Counted from the first letter of the stretch, positions 45,258 through 54,788 are shown. The stretch is DNA of 64,000 bases from Georgenia subflava (GCF_009193155.1 NZ_VUKD01000001.1:868001-932000), one strand, 5' to 3'. The notes: generated by a model not told the origin, from the letters alone. Program-made: numbers and translations.

Positions 45258-46982
45258 TCACCGCGCCGCCCGCACCCGGCGCAGGTAGCTGTGCACGAGC
45301 CCGACGGCGAGCGCACCCTCCCCCACCGCGGAGGCGACGCGCTTGACCGACCCGCGGCGCACGTCGCCGACGGCGAAGACCCCGGGGACCGAGGTCTCGA
45401 GCATCGCCGGGCCCTGCCCCAGGGCGTCGGCGTGTGCGCTGCCGCCGGCGACGTCGTTGCCCGTGAGGACGTAGCCGCGCCTGTCCTTCGCGACCGCCTC
45501 CCCCAGCCACTGCGAGTGCGGCTCGGCACCGATGAGGAGGAACAGCACCCCGTGGACGGTCTCCTCGGTGCCGGTGTCGAGGTCGCGCAGCCGGAGGGAC
45601 TCGAGGAACTCGGTGCCGGTGGCACCGACGATCTCGGTGCGGTAGCGCACCTCGATGTTCGGCGCGGAGCCGATCGCGCGGATGAGGTACTCCGACATGG
45701 TCTCGGCCAGGGTCGCGCGCCGCACGAGCAGCGTCACCCGGGCGGCGTAGCGGGCCAGGTGCGCGGCGGCCTGCCCGGCGGAGTTGGCGCCGCCGGCGAC
45801 GAAGACCTCCTGGTCGTGCATCGCCGCGCCCTCGGAGACGGTGGCGCCGTAGAACACGCCGCGGCCCTGGAGCGCGTCGATCTCCGGCACGCCGAGGCGC
45901 CGGTAGGCGGCCCCCGTGGCGACGATGACGGCAGCTGTCCGCACCGCCGTCCCGTCGCTGAGGTGGACGGCGTGGCGACCGCCCTCGGAGCTGAGCCCGG
46001 TGGCGGCGCGGCTGAAGTGGAAGCGTGCTCCGAAGGTCCAGGCCTGCTGGTAGGCCGAGGCCGCCAGCCGGCTGCCCGAGATCCCCGCCGGGAAGCCCAG
46101 GTAGTTGCGGATCAGCGACGACGTCCCGGCCTGCCCGCCCATCGCCTCGGTCTCCAGCACGATGGTGCGCAGCCCCTCGCTCGCCGCGTACACCGCCGCA
46201 CCGAGCCCGGCCGGGCCGGCACCGACGATCGCGACGTCGAACTCCTCGTCGTCGGCCACCGGCTCGAAGAGCCCGAAGGCGTCGGCGATCTGGATCGCTG
46301 TGGGGTTCTGCAGGACGGGGTGCCCGGGCCGGAAGGGCAGGATGACCACCGGCAGCGCCGGGTCCGTCAGGCCGGCCCCGTCGAGGACCGCGCGCCCGGC
46401 CTCGGAGTCGGCGTCGTAGAAGCCGGTCGGGACACGGTTGCGGTCGAAGATGTCGCGCAGCTGCTGGGCGCGCGGGTCCCAGCGCTGGCCGACCAGCCGT
46501 ACCGCCTCGAACGCGGTGCCGCGCCGGGCCGCCGCCTCGTGGAGGAACTCGGTCATGGCGAGGTGGAACTCCTCGTCGGTGGGGAGCTCGGGACAGGTGA
46601 CCCACCGGTCGACCCGGCCCATCCCGATGGCGTCGAAGATGGGCCGGGCGGTGCCCCAGTCGCCCCAGCGCACGACGGCGACCCGCAGCGCGGTCCGCGC
46701 CACCGGGAGGTCCGTCAGGACCTCCAGCCCGTCGGCCTCCGCCTCGCCGAAGCCGGCCAGCACCACGGCCGGCGGCACGCCGTCGCGCGCGAGCGCGGCC
46801 AGCGCCTCCGTCGCGTCCGCGACGGTCTCGCAGGTCAGCACCTGGTAGTCGGCGGCGTAGCGGCGCCGCAGCGCGCGGTCGACGAGCCGGCGCATGCCGG
46901 GGTTGCGGCTCAGCAGGACGATCGCCGGCGGCCGGGGCTCCCCGTCCGCCCCCGCTCGCGACGCGCTGTCGGTACCGGTCAT
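45258..46982 (-). CDS. Fused receiver-like / thioredoxin-fold / TrxR-like FAD oxidoreductase
   Basis: 574 residues; ATG after AGGAAGG. Residues 20-140 resemble a response-regulator receiver, but the phosphoacceptor Asp position is Gly/Phe (VVLAGFGEA, near 77). Residues 155-245 look like a glutaredoxin-type fold without Cys. From 255 a thioredoxin-reductase-like core has GAGPAGLG (FAD), GGANSAGQAA (NADPH) and GVFAVGDVRRG. The CxxC of true TrxR is replaced by GATVSEGA, as in related fused proteins, so it does not reduce thioredoxin by the usual mechanism. Confidence 0.85.
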   Translation of the reverse strand: MTGTDSASRAGADGEPRPPAIVLLSRNPGMRRLVDRALRRRYAADYQVLTCETVADATEALAALARDGVPPAVVLAGFGEAEADGLEVLTDLPVARTALRVAVVRWGDWGTARPIFDAIGMGRVDRWVTCPELPTDEEFHLAMTEFLHEAAARRGTAFEAVRLVGQRWDPRAQQLRDIFDRNRVPTGFYDADSEAGRAVLDGAGLTDPALPVVILPFRPGHPVLQNPTAIQIADAFGLFEPVADDEEFDVAIVGAGPAGLGAAVYAASEGLRTIVLETEAMGGQAGTSSLIRNYLGFPAGISGSRLAASAYQQAWTFGARFHFSRAATGLSSEGGRHAVHLSDGTAVRTAAVIVATGAAYRRLGVPEIDALQGRGVFYGATVSEGAAMHDQEVFVAGGANSAGQAAAHLARYAARVTLLVRRATLAETMSEYLIRAIGSAPNIEVRYRTEIVGATGTEFLESLRLRDLDTGTEETVHGVLFLLIGAEPHSQWLGEAVAKDRRGYVLTGNDVAGGSAHADALGQGPAMLETSVPGVFAVGDVRRGSVKRVASAVGEGALAVGLVHSYLRRVRAAR

Positions 46983-47099
46983 GTCGGCCGTCCTTCCTGC
47001 CGGTCCCACGCTTGCGGGAGGTGGCCGGCTGACCCACGCTGGTACGTACAGGGTCCACGGCCGGGCGCCCGGGGACCGTGGCGGTGCGGGAGGTGGCCC

Positions 47100-47564
47100 A
47101 TGCGGTACCGGCTCGTCTCGGTCTGGCACCTTCCGGCGCCCTCCGACGAGGTGTGGCCGCTCCTGTGGGACGTCGACGACTGGCCGCGGTGGTGGCCACA
47201 GATGTCCGCGGCGCAGGTGGTGCGGCCCGCCGGCCCAGACGGCACCGGGCTGCGGACCGTGCTGGCCCTGCGCAGCCCGGTGGGGTACCGGCTCACCTTC
47301 GGCATCGAGACGACCCAGGTCGAGCCGCCGCGCCTGGCGCGCGCCCGGGTGGTCGGGCAGCTGACGGGCACCGGCACCTGGGTGCTCCACGACGTGCCCG
47401 ACGGCACGCGTATGGAGATCACCTGGGACGTGACGGTGCGCCGCTCCTGGATCCGTGCGATCGCTCCGGTCGCGGCCCCGGTGTTCCGGTGGGCGCACGC
47501 GGCGGCGATGCGCGCGGGCGAGCGCGGGCTCGTCGCGCTCATGACCTCAGCGCCCCGCGGGTGA
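47100..47564 (+). CDS. SRPBCC / polyketide-cyclase-like protein
   Basis: 154 residues; ATG after GGGAGGTGG. Typical START-like fold signals: PAPSDEVWPLLWDVDDWPRWWP at the N-terminus, GYRLTFGIETTQVEPPRLARARV in the middle, and a long C-terminal helix. Binds a hydrophobic ligand in related proteins; none can be named here. Its last 26 bp overlap the convergent membrane protein gene. Confidence 0.85.
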   Translation: MRYRLVSVWHLPAPSDEVWPLLWDVDDWPRWWPQMSAAQVVRPAGPDGTGLRTVLALRSPVGYRLTFGIETTQVEPPRLARARVVGQLTGTGTWVLHDVPDGTRMEITWDVTVRRSWIRAIAPVAAPVFRWAHAAAMRAGERGLVALMTSAPRG

Positions 47565-48408
47565 ACGGCACCCGGGCATCGGCGGTGACGAAGGCGGCGA
47601 TCCCGGTCGCGGCCACCGCCGTCGCCATGCCCATGACGACCAGGGCCGACGGCGCGTCCCAGCTGACGTCGGGGGCGAACCTGCCGAGGACCACCAGCTG
47701 CAGCGTCCCGAAGACGGTGTACGCCACGGCCGGCGTGCGCAGGAGGGCGAGGTCGTCCGCGCGCACGAGCATCCCGGCGGCCACGCCGTACGCCACCAGC
47801 CACGCCCCGACCGAGCGGGCTGTCAGGGGCGTCAGCGTCCAGGGCCAGAGCACCTCCGCCGTCGTCGGCGCCAGGTAGATCGCGGTGCCGACGACGAGCA
47901 GCACCGCCCCCTCGACCAGGAGCAGAGCCTTCAGCCACATCGGCACGGCGGCGCGCAGGGCGGACCGGCGCACCGGTGAGACGCGTCGCTGGAGGATCAG
48001 CACGACGGCCAGGCCGACCGGCACGATGACGTAGACGGCGAGCCAGAACCAGGCGGCGAGGCGGGGCAGCGGGTCGGCGGCCCGGAGATGGAACTTGTCG
48101 AGGTGGACGACCGTCGCCACCAGCGTCAGGGCCGTGAAGGCCAGGATCGTCACGAGCGGGACCCGGGTGCGCGTCCAGCTCCGGCCGGCCAGCGACAGCA
48201 CCACGAGCACCGTCCCGGAGGCGTAGCCGGCGCCCATGAACCCCGCGGTGGCGGGCGGCTCGATCGTCCACGCGAAGGTGGTGGCGGTCTCCTCGGCCCG
48301 CACGAGCAGCACGGCGACGGCGAGCAGCGTGAGCGCGGCGAAGAGGACGAGCAGCGCTCGTGTGGCCGGCAGCAGCCGGTCGCCGCTGCCCCTGCGGGAC
48401 CTGTCCAT
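47539..48408 (-). CDS. Multi-pass membrane protein of unknown function
   Basis: 289 residues; ATG after GGAGAA. About eight hydrophobic segments, with short Arg-rich connecting loops and no catalytic motif. Family not recognised. It converges on and overlaps the end of the SRPBCC gene. The 249 bp between it and the GH15 gene hold no gene. Confidence 0.75.
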   Translation of the reverse strand: MDRSRRGSGDRLLPATRALLVLFAALTLLAVAVLLVRAEETATTFAWTIEPPATAGFMGAGYASGTVLVVLSLAGRSWTRTRVPLVTILAFTALTLVATVVHLDKFHLRAADPLPRLAAWFWLAVYVIVPVGLAVVLILQRRVSPVRRSALRAAVPMWLKALLLVEGAVLLVVGTAIYLAPTTAEVLWPWTLTPLTARSVGAWLVAYGVAAGMLVRADDLALLRTPAVAYTVFGTLQLVVLGRFAPDVSWDAPSALVVMGMATAVAATGIAAFVTADARVPFTRGALRS

Positions 48409-48645
48409 CTGCGTTCTCCGCCGTGGCGGTCTGCGTGTGGTGCGCCGAGGTGGCGTGTCATCCCCCGCGGCGGCCTCGTCACCGCCGTCACGCACGAGCG
48501 TACGCCCGCTGTCCATCCCCGCTTCGCGTCCCCACTCCGACCTGTAGGCGGACTCCCTCGTCTGTGACGGCACGGCACCCGGGATGCCGGCGTCCCCGAC
48601 GTGCGCGCCGTCGTCTGCCGACCTGCGACTCGTGGGGCGACGACG

Positions 48646-48658
48646 TATAAGGGTCAGA
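48646..48658 (+). promoter_or_regulatory. Leaderless -10 box of the GH15 gene
   Basis: TATAAG at 48646-48651, then six bases, then ATG; no Shine-Dalgarno precedes it. A -35 is not evident. Confidence 0.4.
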
Positions 48659-50541
48659 TGAGCACCCCGCTGGAGGACTACGCCCTGCTGTCCGACCTGC
48701 ACACCGGACCGCTGGTCTCCCGGGAGGGGAGCATCGACTGGCTGTGCCTGCCCCGGTTCGACTCCCCGGCGGTCTTCTCCGCCATCCTCGGTGACCCCGA
48801 CGACGGCCGCTGGCGGCTCGCCGCCGTCGACGGCGAGGTCGTCGAGCGCCGCTACCTCCCTCAGACCTTCGTCCTGGAGACCACGTGGCAGACACCGACG
48901 GGGAAGGTGCGGCTCACCGACTTCCTGCCACCCGGCTCCTCGCGGGCTGACCTCGTGCGCCGGGTCGTGTGCCTGGAGGGCAGGGTGGAGATCGAGCACG
49001 ACCTGCGGCTCCGGTTCGACTACGCCCGCGCCACGCCCTGGATCCGGATCATCGACGACCACGACGAGCCCGCACTGCTGTCCCTCGCCGGACCGGACGG
49101 TGTGCTGATCTCCGGTCCGCTGCTCCAGTGGTCGCACACCGACTCCGACGGCACCGACTCCCCCACCGGCGCGGCGGCCCAGCCGGGCGCCTACCGGCCC
49201 GCCCGGCAGGACGAGGCCGGAGCACGCGCCCCGCGGCTCGCCGGCACCTTTTCCCTCGACGCCGGGGAGAGCCTCGACTGGGACCTCACCTGGTTCCCGT
49301 CCTACGAGGAGAAGCCGACACGGGCTGACCCGGACCAGGCGCTCGCCGAGGCCGTGCACTTCTGGACCGAGTGGTCCTCCGATCTCACCGTCCACACCGA
49401 CCACGACCCGGTGGTGCTCCGCTCGCTGCTCGTGCTGCGAGCCCTGACCCACACCGAGACCGGCGGCATCGTGGCCGCCCCGACCGCCTCCCTGCCGGAG
49501 TACTTCGGCGGTGGCCGCAACTGGGACTACCGCTACGTCTGGCTCCGCGACGCCGCCCTGACGATCGAGGTCATGATCACCCACGGCCTCACCAACGGCG
49601 CCGAGCTCTGGCGCGACTGGTTGCTGCGCGCGGTCGCGGGTGACGCCCACGACATCAGGATCATGTACGGCGTCGCCGGCGAGCGAGACCTCACCGAGCT
49701 CGAGCTCGGTCATCTCGCCGGCTACGAGGCCTCCCGACCCGTACGCGTCGGCAACGGCGCCGCGGACCAGTACCAGGCCGACGTCGTCGGCGAGGTGATG
49801 ATCGCCCTGGGCCAGCTCCGCGACGCGGGAGTCGCGGAGGACGAGTACTCGTGGGGCCTGCAGAAGAGCCTGCTGGACTACTGCGAGACCAACTTCGACC
49901 GCAAGGACCACGGCATCTGGGAGATGCGTGGCGACCTGCACTACTTCACCCACGGTCGGGCCATGATGTGGGCGGCCTACGACCAGGGCATCCGCGCCGT
50001 GGAGCGGCACGGACTGGACGGACCGGTCGGGCGCTGGCGCGAGCTGCGCGACAGGCTCCGCGAGGAGATCGACACCCACGGGTTCAGCACCGACCTGGGC
50101 TCCTTCACCCAGACCTACGACAGCACCGAGGTCGACGCCTCCCTCCTGCAGCTTCCGCACACCGGCTACCTCCCCTACGACGACCCCCGGATGCTCGGTA
50201 CCGTCGAGCGCATCGAGGGCGACCTTCGCGACGAGCACGGCCTGCTCCACCGCTACCGCACCGCCGCCGCCATGGACGGGCTGGAGGGGGCGGAGCACCC
50301 GTTCCTCATCTGCAACTTCTGGCTCGTCGAGCAGTACGCCTGCAGCGACCGGCTGGAGGACGCCAAGAACCTCATGGAGCAGCTCGTCGGCTACGCAAAC
50401 GACCTCGGCCTCCTCAGCGAGGAGTACGACCCCGCAACCGATCGCCTCGTCGGCAACTTTCCTCAGGCCTTCAGCCATCTCGGGCTCATCCGCGCCGCCG
50501 ACGCCATCATGGGCGCCCGGCGCGCCACCGCCGAGACGTAA
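48658..50541 (+). CDS. Glycoside hydrolase family 15 (trehalase/glucoamylase type)
   Basis: 627 residues. The N-terminal beta domain starts at once (LEDYALLSDLHTGPLVSREGSIDWLCLPRFDSPAVF). The (alpha/alpha)6 catalytic domain starts near 265 with ASLPEYFGGGRNWDYRYVWLRDAALTI, a GH15 hallmark, then KDHGIWEMRG, and ends with HPFLICNFWLVEQYA. No signal peptide. Actinobacterial members of this type hydrolyse alpha,alpha-trehalose; glucoamylase or isomaltose activity is possible. Confidence 0.92.
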   Translation: MSTPLEDYALLSDLHTGPLVSREGSIDWLCLPRFDSPAVFSAILGDPDDGRWRLAAVDGEVVERRYLPQTFVLETTWQTPTGKVRLTDFLPPGSSRADLVRRVVCLEGRVEIEHDLRLRFDYARATPWIRIIDDHDEPALLSLAGPDGVLISGPLLQWSHTDSDGTDSPTGAAAQPGAYRPARQDEAGARAPRLAGTFSLDAGESLDWDLTWFPSYEEKPTRADPDQALAEAVHFWTEWSSDLTVHTDHDPVVLRSLLVLRALTHTETGGIVAAPTASLPEYFGGGRNWDYRYVWLRDAALTIEVMITHGLTNGAELWRDWLLRAVAGDAHDIRIMYGVAGERDLTELELGHLAGYEASRPVRVGNGAADQYQADVVGEVMIALGQLRDAGVAEDEYSWGLQKSLLDYCETNFDRKDHGIWEMRGDLHYFTHGRAMMWAAYDQGIRAVERHGLDGPVGRWRELRDRLREEIDTHGFSTDLGSFTQTYDSTEVDASLLQLPHTGYLPYDDPRMLGTVERIEGDLRDEHGLLHRYRTAAAMDGLEGAEHPFLICNFWLVEQYACSDRLEDAKNLMEQLVGYANDLGLLSEEYDPATDRLVGNFPQAFSHLGLIRAADAIMGARRATAET

Positions 50542-50753
50542 CCGCCGGACGGCGACGCGGGCCACGATGCCTGGCCAGGAGCGGCCATGGCAGGTCCTGC
50601 GCGACGCTGCCGCTTCTCCGCGACGTCTCGCAGCGCTACCTTCGCTCTTGCCGGGGGCGACGGACGCCCCCTGCACCGACCGGGACGCGGAGGCATCGCG
50701 CCCCGAGCGTGGCACGTCGGCAGGCGTGCCCGGCCATCGACCGAGGGAGCGAG

Positions 50754-53588
50754 ATGACCACGACGTCCCGGCGCCTGCCCGTCAGCCGCCTGACCACCCG
50801 CCTGGGCGCCTGCGTCGGTGCCGCCGCACTCGTCGGGGCGGTGGCCGCCCTGCCCGCGTCCGCCGCGGGAGCTGATCCCGAGCACCTCGGCAGCGCCGCC
50901 GACCTGGGGGTCGCCGCACCCACCGAGACCGAGCCACGACCGGCGATCTCGGGGCGGTGGTTCGTCGAGGTCGAGGGCGACCCGGCCGCGCAGGGCGGCA
51001 GCGTCGCGACGGCAGCCACGACGCAGGACGCCGTGGTGGCCGAGGCGGCGGACGCCGGGGTCGAGCTCGAGGTGCGCGAGTCGTTCACCACCACCTGGAA
51101 CGGGCTGTCCGTGGAGGTCGCCGACGAGGACGTCGACACGCTGCGCGAGCTGCCCGGCGTCGTCGAGGTCCATCCCGTCTTCGCCGTGCCCATGCCGGAC
51201 GAGCCGGTCGCCGCCCCCGAGCTGTCCTCGGCGCTGGCGATGACCGGTGCGGACGTCGCCCAGAGCGAGCTGGGCTTCACCGGCGCGGGCGTCAAGGTCG
51301 GTGTCATCGACTCCGGCATCGACTACAACCACGTCGACCTCGGCGGCGGCGGGACCGACGACGACGGCGAGTTCCCCACCGCCAGGGTCGGCTACGGGTA
51401 CGACTTCGTCGGCGACGACTACGACGCCGGCGCCACCGGCCCGGCCGCGACCCCGCAGCCCGACCCGCTCCCGGACGACTGCGGCGGGCACGGCACGCAC
51501 GTGGCCGGCATCGTGGGCGCCGCCGGGAACCCCGCCGAGAACGGCGTGGTGGGCGTGGCGCCCGAGGCCACGCTCGGCGCGTACCGGGTGTTCGGGTGCG
51601 ACGGCTCCTCCGACACCGAGGTCATCCTGGCCGCGATGGAGATGGCCGCCGACGACGGCATGGACGTGGTCAACATGTCCCTCGGTGCCGCGTTCATGAC
51701 CTGGCCCACCTACCCGACGGCGCTCGCCGCGGACGCGATGGTCGACGACGGCGTCGTCGTGGTCGTCTCCCAGGGCAACGAGGGCGAGGCCGGTACCTTC
51801 TCCGGCGGTGCCCCGGCGGTGGGCAGCAAGACGATCTCGGTCGCGTCGTTCGAGAACACCACGATCACGGCGCCGGCCTTCGTCCTCGACTCCGGCGAGC
51901 GCATCGGCTACGCGAACGCCACCGGCGCACCGCTGGCGCCGACCGAGGGCACCCTGCCGGTGACGGCTGCCGGCCCGCACCCGGAGGAGTCGCCGATCCC
52001 GGAAGGCTCGCCGGTGCTCGGGTGCACGCCGACGGAGGGTGCCGAGGGCTCCGCGCTGCTCGTCAGCCGAGGCGTCTGCTCCTTCCACGAGAAGGCCGTC
52101 GCCGCCCAGGAGTCCGGCGCGGCGGCGCTGATCATCTACAACAACGTGCCCGGTGCGATCAGCGCCACCGTCGAGGGCGCGGTCGAGATCACCATCCCGG
52201 TGGTCACCGTCTCCCTGGAGGACGGGCTCGTGCTCCAGGGCGCGCTGGCCGACGGCTCGGCGACGATGACGTGGACCCCGGAGACCGTGCAGACCGTGAA
52301 CCCGAACGGCGGGCTTGTCTCGGGGTTCAGCTCCTACGGCCTGGCCGCGGACCTGACCCTCAAGCCCGACCTGGGCGCACCCGGGGGCCAGATCTACTCG
52401 ACGTACCCGATCGAGGAGGGCGGGCACCGGTCCGTCTCCGGCACGTCCATGGCCGCCCCGCACGTCGCCGGCGCCGTCGCGCTCCTGCTCGAGGCGCGTC
52501 CGGACCTGGAGCCGCTCGAGGTGCGGGACCTGCTGCAGAACTCGGCGGACCCGCAGACCTGGTCCGGGATCCCGGACGCCGGTCTCCTGGAGCCGGTCCA
52601 CCGCCAGGGTGCCGGGCTGCTGGACATCGACGACGCGATCCTCGCGCGGACCACCGTGACGCCGGGGAAGATCTCCCTCGGCGAGAGCGAGGAGGAGCGG
52701 CGGCGCGACCGGGACGACCGGGACAACGACCGCGACCGCGGCCGGGACCGCGACGACCGGGGTCGCGGGTGGGAGCGCGACCGGGACGACCGGGACCGGG
52801 ACGGGCGCGACGGACGGACGACGCTGCGCGTCACGAACCACTCCGACGCCGACGTGACGTACGAGATCTCCGCCTCGCACGGCGTCGCGACGGCCGGCTC
52901 CACCCTGGTGCCGGAGTTCTTCGGCGCCGAGGCCACCGTCGAGGCGCCCGGGTCGGTGACCGTGCGCGCCGGTCGCACGGCACGCGTAGAGGTCGAGATC
53001 ACCGCGCCCGAGCCGGAGAGCCTGGTCGGCCTCGTCTACGGCGGCTGGATCACGCTCACCGCCGAGGACGACCGGCTGGTGGTGCCGTTCGCCGGGCTGG
53101 CCGGGGACTACCAGGACGTGCCGGTGTTCACCGACTATGTCGGGACAGCGCTGCCGAGCCTCGGCCGGGCGGTCGACGGCGCCCTCGTCCTGGCGGGGCC
53201 GGGGGCGACCTACACGATGGCGGGCGATGACGTCCCGTACTTCGTCTACCGCCTGGAGTACCCGGTGAGCGACCTGCGCCTCAGCGTCTTCCACGCCCGC
53301 GCGGACGGGTCCAAGGGCCGCGCCGTGCACAGGTACAACACGTTCCTCACCACCGGTGAGCTCGGGCGCAGCGCCATGCTCGACTTCGTCTCCTGGGACG
53401 GCACCCTGACGCAGGAACGCCGTGGCCACGACAAGGTCCGCACGGTGCGCGACGGCAGCTACGTCGTCGAGATCACGGCCCTCAAGGCCCTCGGCGACCC
53501 GCGCAACCGTGACCACCTCGAGACGTGGACGTCACCGGCGTTCACGATCGACCGGGCCGACGAAGGACCGGGTCACGGGCGCAGCTGA
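50754..53588 (+). CDS. Secreted subtilisin-like serine protease (S8) with PA domain
   Basis: 944 residues; ATG after GGGAGC. Sec signal peptide ending near ASAAGA, then an I9-type prodomain. Catalytic residues are D186 (VIDSGID), H246 (HGTHVAG) and S565 (GTSMAAPHVAG), with oxyanion N342. A PA domain is inserted at about 400-480. Residues 646-688 are an extreme Arg/Asp run of 43 residues, followed by a beta-sandwich C-terminal region. The substrate is probably extracellular protein. It ends inside a minisatellite. Confidence 0.93.
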   Translation: MTTTSRRLPVSRLTTRLGACVGAAALVGAVAALPASAAGADPEHLGSAADLGVAAPTETEPRPAISGRWFVEVEGDPAAQGGSVATAATTQDAVVAEAADAGVELEVRESFTTTWNGLSVEVADEDVDTLRELPGVVEVHPVFAVPMPDEPVAAPELSSALAMTGADVAQSELGFTGAGVKVGVIDSGIDYNHVDLGGGGTDDDGEFPTARVGYGYDFVGDDYDAGATGPAATPQPDPLPDDCGGHGTHVAGIVGAAGNPAENGVVGVAPEATLGAYRVFGCDGSSDTEVILAAMEMAADDGMDVVNMSLGAAFMTWPTYPTALAADAMVDDGVVVVVSQGNEGEAGTFSGGAPAVGSKTISVASFENTTITAPAFVLDSGERIGYANATGAPLAPTEGTLPVTAAGPHPEESPIPEGSPVLGCTPTEGAEGSALLVSRGVCSFHEKAVAAQESGAAALIIYNNVPGAISATVEGAVEITIPVVTVSLEDGLVLQGALADGSATMTWTPETVQTVNPNGGLVSGFSSYGLAADLTLKPDLGAPGGQIYSTYPIEEGGHRSVSGTSMAAPHVAGAVALLLEARPDLEPLEVRDLLQNSADPQTWSGIPDAGLLEPVHRQGAGLLDIDDAILARTTVTPGKISLGESEEERRRDRDDRDNDRDRGRDRDDRGRGWERDRDDRDRDGRDGRTTLRVTNHSDADVTYEISASHGVATAGSTLVPEFFGAEATVEAPGSVTVRAGRTARVEVEITAPEPESLVGLVYGGWITLTAEDDRLVVPFAGLAGDYQDVPVFTDYVGTALPSLGRAVDGALVLAGPGATYTMAGDDVPYFVYRLEYPVSDLRLSVFHARADGSKGRAVHRYNTFLTTGELGRSAMLDFVSWDGTLTQERRGHDKVRTVRDGSYVVEITALKALGDPRNRDHLETWTSPAFTIDRADEGPGHGRS

Positions 53589-53729
53589 CCCAGCACGGCC
53601 GGCGGTACGGGCGCAGCTGACCCAGCACGGCCGGCGGTACGGGCGGAGCTGCCCCGGCACGGCCGGCGGTACGTGCGCAGCTGACCCAGCACGGCCGGGT
53701 CACGGGTGCAGCCAGCACGGCCGGCGGTC
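53577..53729. repeat. 32-bp minisatellite filling the gap between convergent genes
   Basis: Units start at 53577, 53609, 53641, 53673 and a partial at 53704; the first two are identical. The subtilase stop lies in the first unit and the stop of the opposing dehydrogenase gene (53728) at the end of the last, so the array is the whole intergenic region. Units share the core CAGCACGGCCGG. Confidence 0.9.
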
Positions 53730-54639
53730 AGGACCTGGCGGACCGGTCGGCGACGTACTGCTGGACGACCGAGACGTCCTGGTCGCCGAGCCCCCGCTCG
53801 GTGAGGGTCGCGAAGATGTGCTGGAGGACGGGGAGCTGCTCCACCGCCACGCCGGTCCGCTCCGCCTCGGCGGCGGCGAAGGAGAGGTCCTTGATCATGA
53901 ACTTCGCCGGGCCGGCCGGGCTGTGGTCGTGGGAGACGAGCCGGGACTTCTTGACGTCGAGGACCCGCGAGCCGGCGTAGCCGCCGCCGAGCAGGTCGAG
54001 CAGCCCGGCCAGGTCGAGGCCGGCGCGCTCGGCGATGACGGTGGCCTCGCCCAGCGCCACGGTCGTGGCGGCGACGATCAGCTGGTTGCAGGCCTTGGCG
54101 ACCTGGCCGGCGCCGATCGGACCCAGGTGTACGGCGGTGCCCATGGCGCCCAGCCACGGCATCACGCGGTCCACGTCGGCCGGCGCACCGCCGACCATGA
54201 TCGACAGCGTGCCCTCGCCCGCGCCCTCGACGCCGCCGGAGACCGGCGCGTCGACGACTGCGAGGAGCCCGTCGGTGCGCACGGCGAGGTCCTCGGCCAG
54301 CTCACGCACACCGTCGGGCGAGCTCGTGGAGGAGATCACCAGCACGGTGGGACCGGTGAGGCCGGCGAGCAGGCCGTCGTCGCCCTCGAGGAGGTCGGCC
54401 ACCTGCGGCAGGTCCTGGACCATCGAGATCACGACGGCGCAGCGTGCGGCCAGCTCGCGCGGCGTCGTGGCCCAGGTGGCGCCGGCGCCGACCAGGTCCG
54501 CGGCGCTGATCTCGCGGCGGCTGTGGAGGATCAGGTCCCGCCCCCGCCCGCGCGCGGCCCGCAGCAGGTGGGACGCCATCGGCCGGCCCATCGCCCCGAG
54601 CCCGACCAGCCCGACGTCGCCGCGTCGCTCCTCCACCAT
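53728..54639 (-). CDS. 3-hydroxyisobutyrate dehydrogenase-family NAD(P)-dependent oxidoreductase
   Basis: 303 residues from the ATG after GGAGGG; 19 codons of open frame upstream cross the promoter. Rossmann motif GLGAMGRPMASHL, family motif DAPVSGGVEGAGEGTLSIMVGG and catalytic Lys in GAGQVAKACNQL. Acts on a beta-hydroxyacid such as 3-hydroxyisobutyrate or tartronate semialdehyde. A TATGCT -10 box (54676-54681, minus strand) lies 37 bp upstream of the start. Confidence 0.9.
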   Translation of the reverse strand: MVEERRGDVGLVGLGAMGRPMASHLLRAARGRGRDLILHSRREISAADLVGAGATWATTPRELAARCAVVISMVQDLPQVADLLEGDDGLLAGLTGPTVLVISSTSSPDGVRELAEDLAVRTDGLLAVVDAPVSGGVEGAGEGTLSIMVGGAPADVDRVMPWLGAMGTAVHLGPIGAGQVAKACNQLIVAATTVALGEATVIAERAGLDLAGLLDLLGGGYAGSRVLDVKKSRLVSHDHSPAGPAKFMIKDLSFAAAEAERTGVAVEQLPVLQHIFATLTERGLGDQDVSVVQQYVADRSARS

Positions 54640-54725
54640 TCCGCCCTCCGTGCCCCTCGCCCTGTCTGTGAGGCCAGCATAGCGAACGGGGTTCACTGGA
54701 CTGATCGTGGGTTATCGTGGTCGCA

Positions 54726-54788
54726 GACCGCCCCACGACACCGGGCAGACGCCCCACGACACCGGGCAGACCGCCCCGCGACACCGGA
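54726..54788 (+). repeat. Three 20-22-bp repeats in the leader of the hydroxyacid dehydrogenase gene
   Basis: Copies at 54726-54747, 54748-54768 and 54769-54788 share the core CGACACCGG. The last runs into the ribosome site of the GTG start at 54799, so copy number would change the leader length. Confidence 0.8.

Noticed and set aside
40583-45346. A 1587-codon plus-strand open frame opposite the helicase and PspA genes
   Set aside because: No recognisable domain and extreme Ala/Gly/Arg/Val bias; the minus strand encodes full SNF2 motifs.
53577-53729. CRISPR array
   Set aside because: Units are contiguous 31-32-bp repeats without unique spacers and no cas gene is near.
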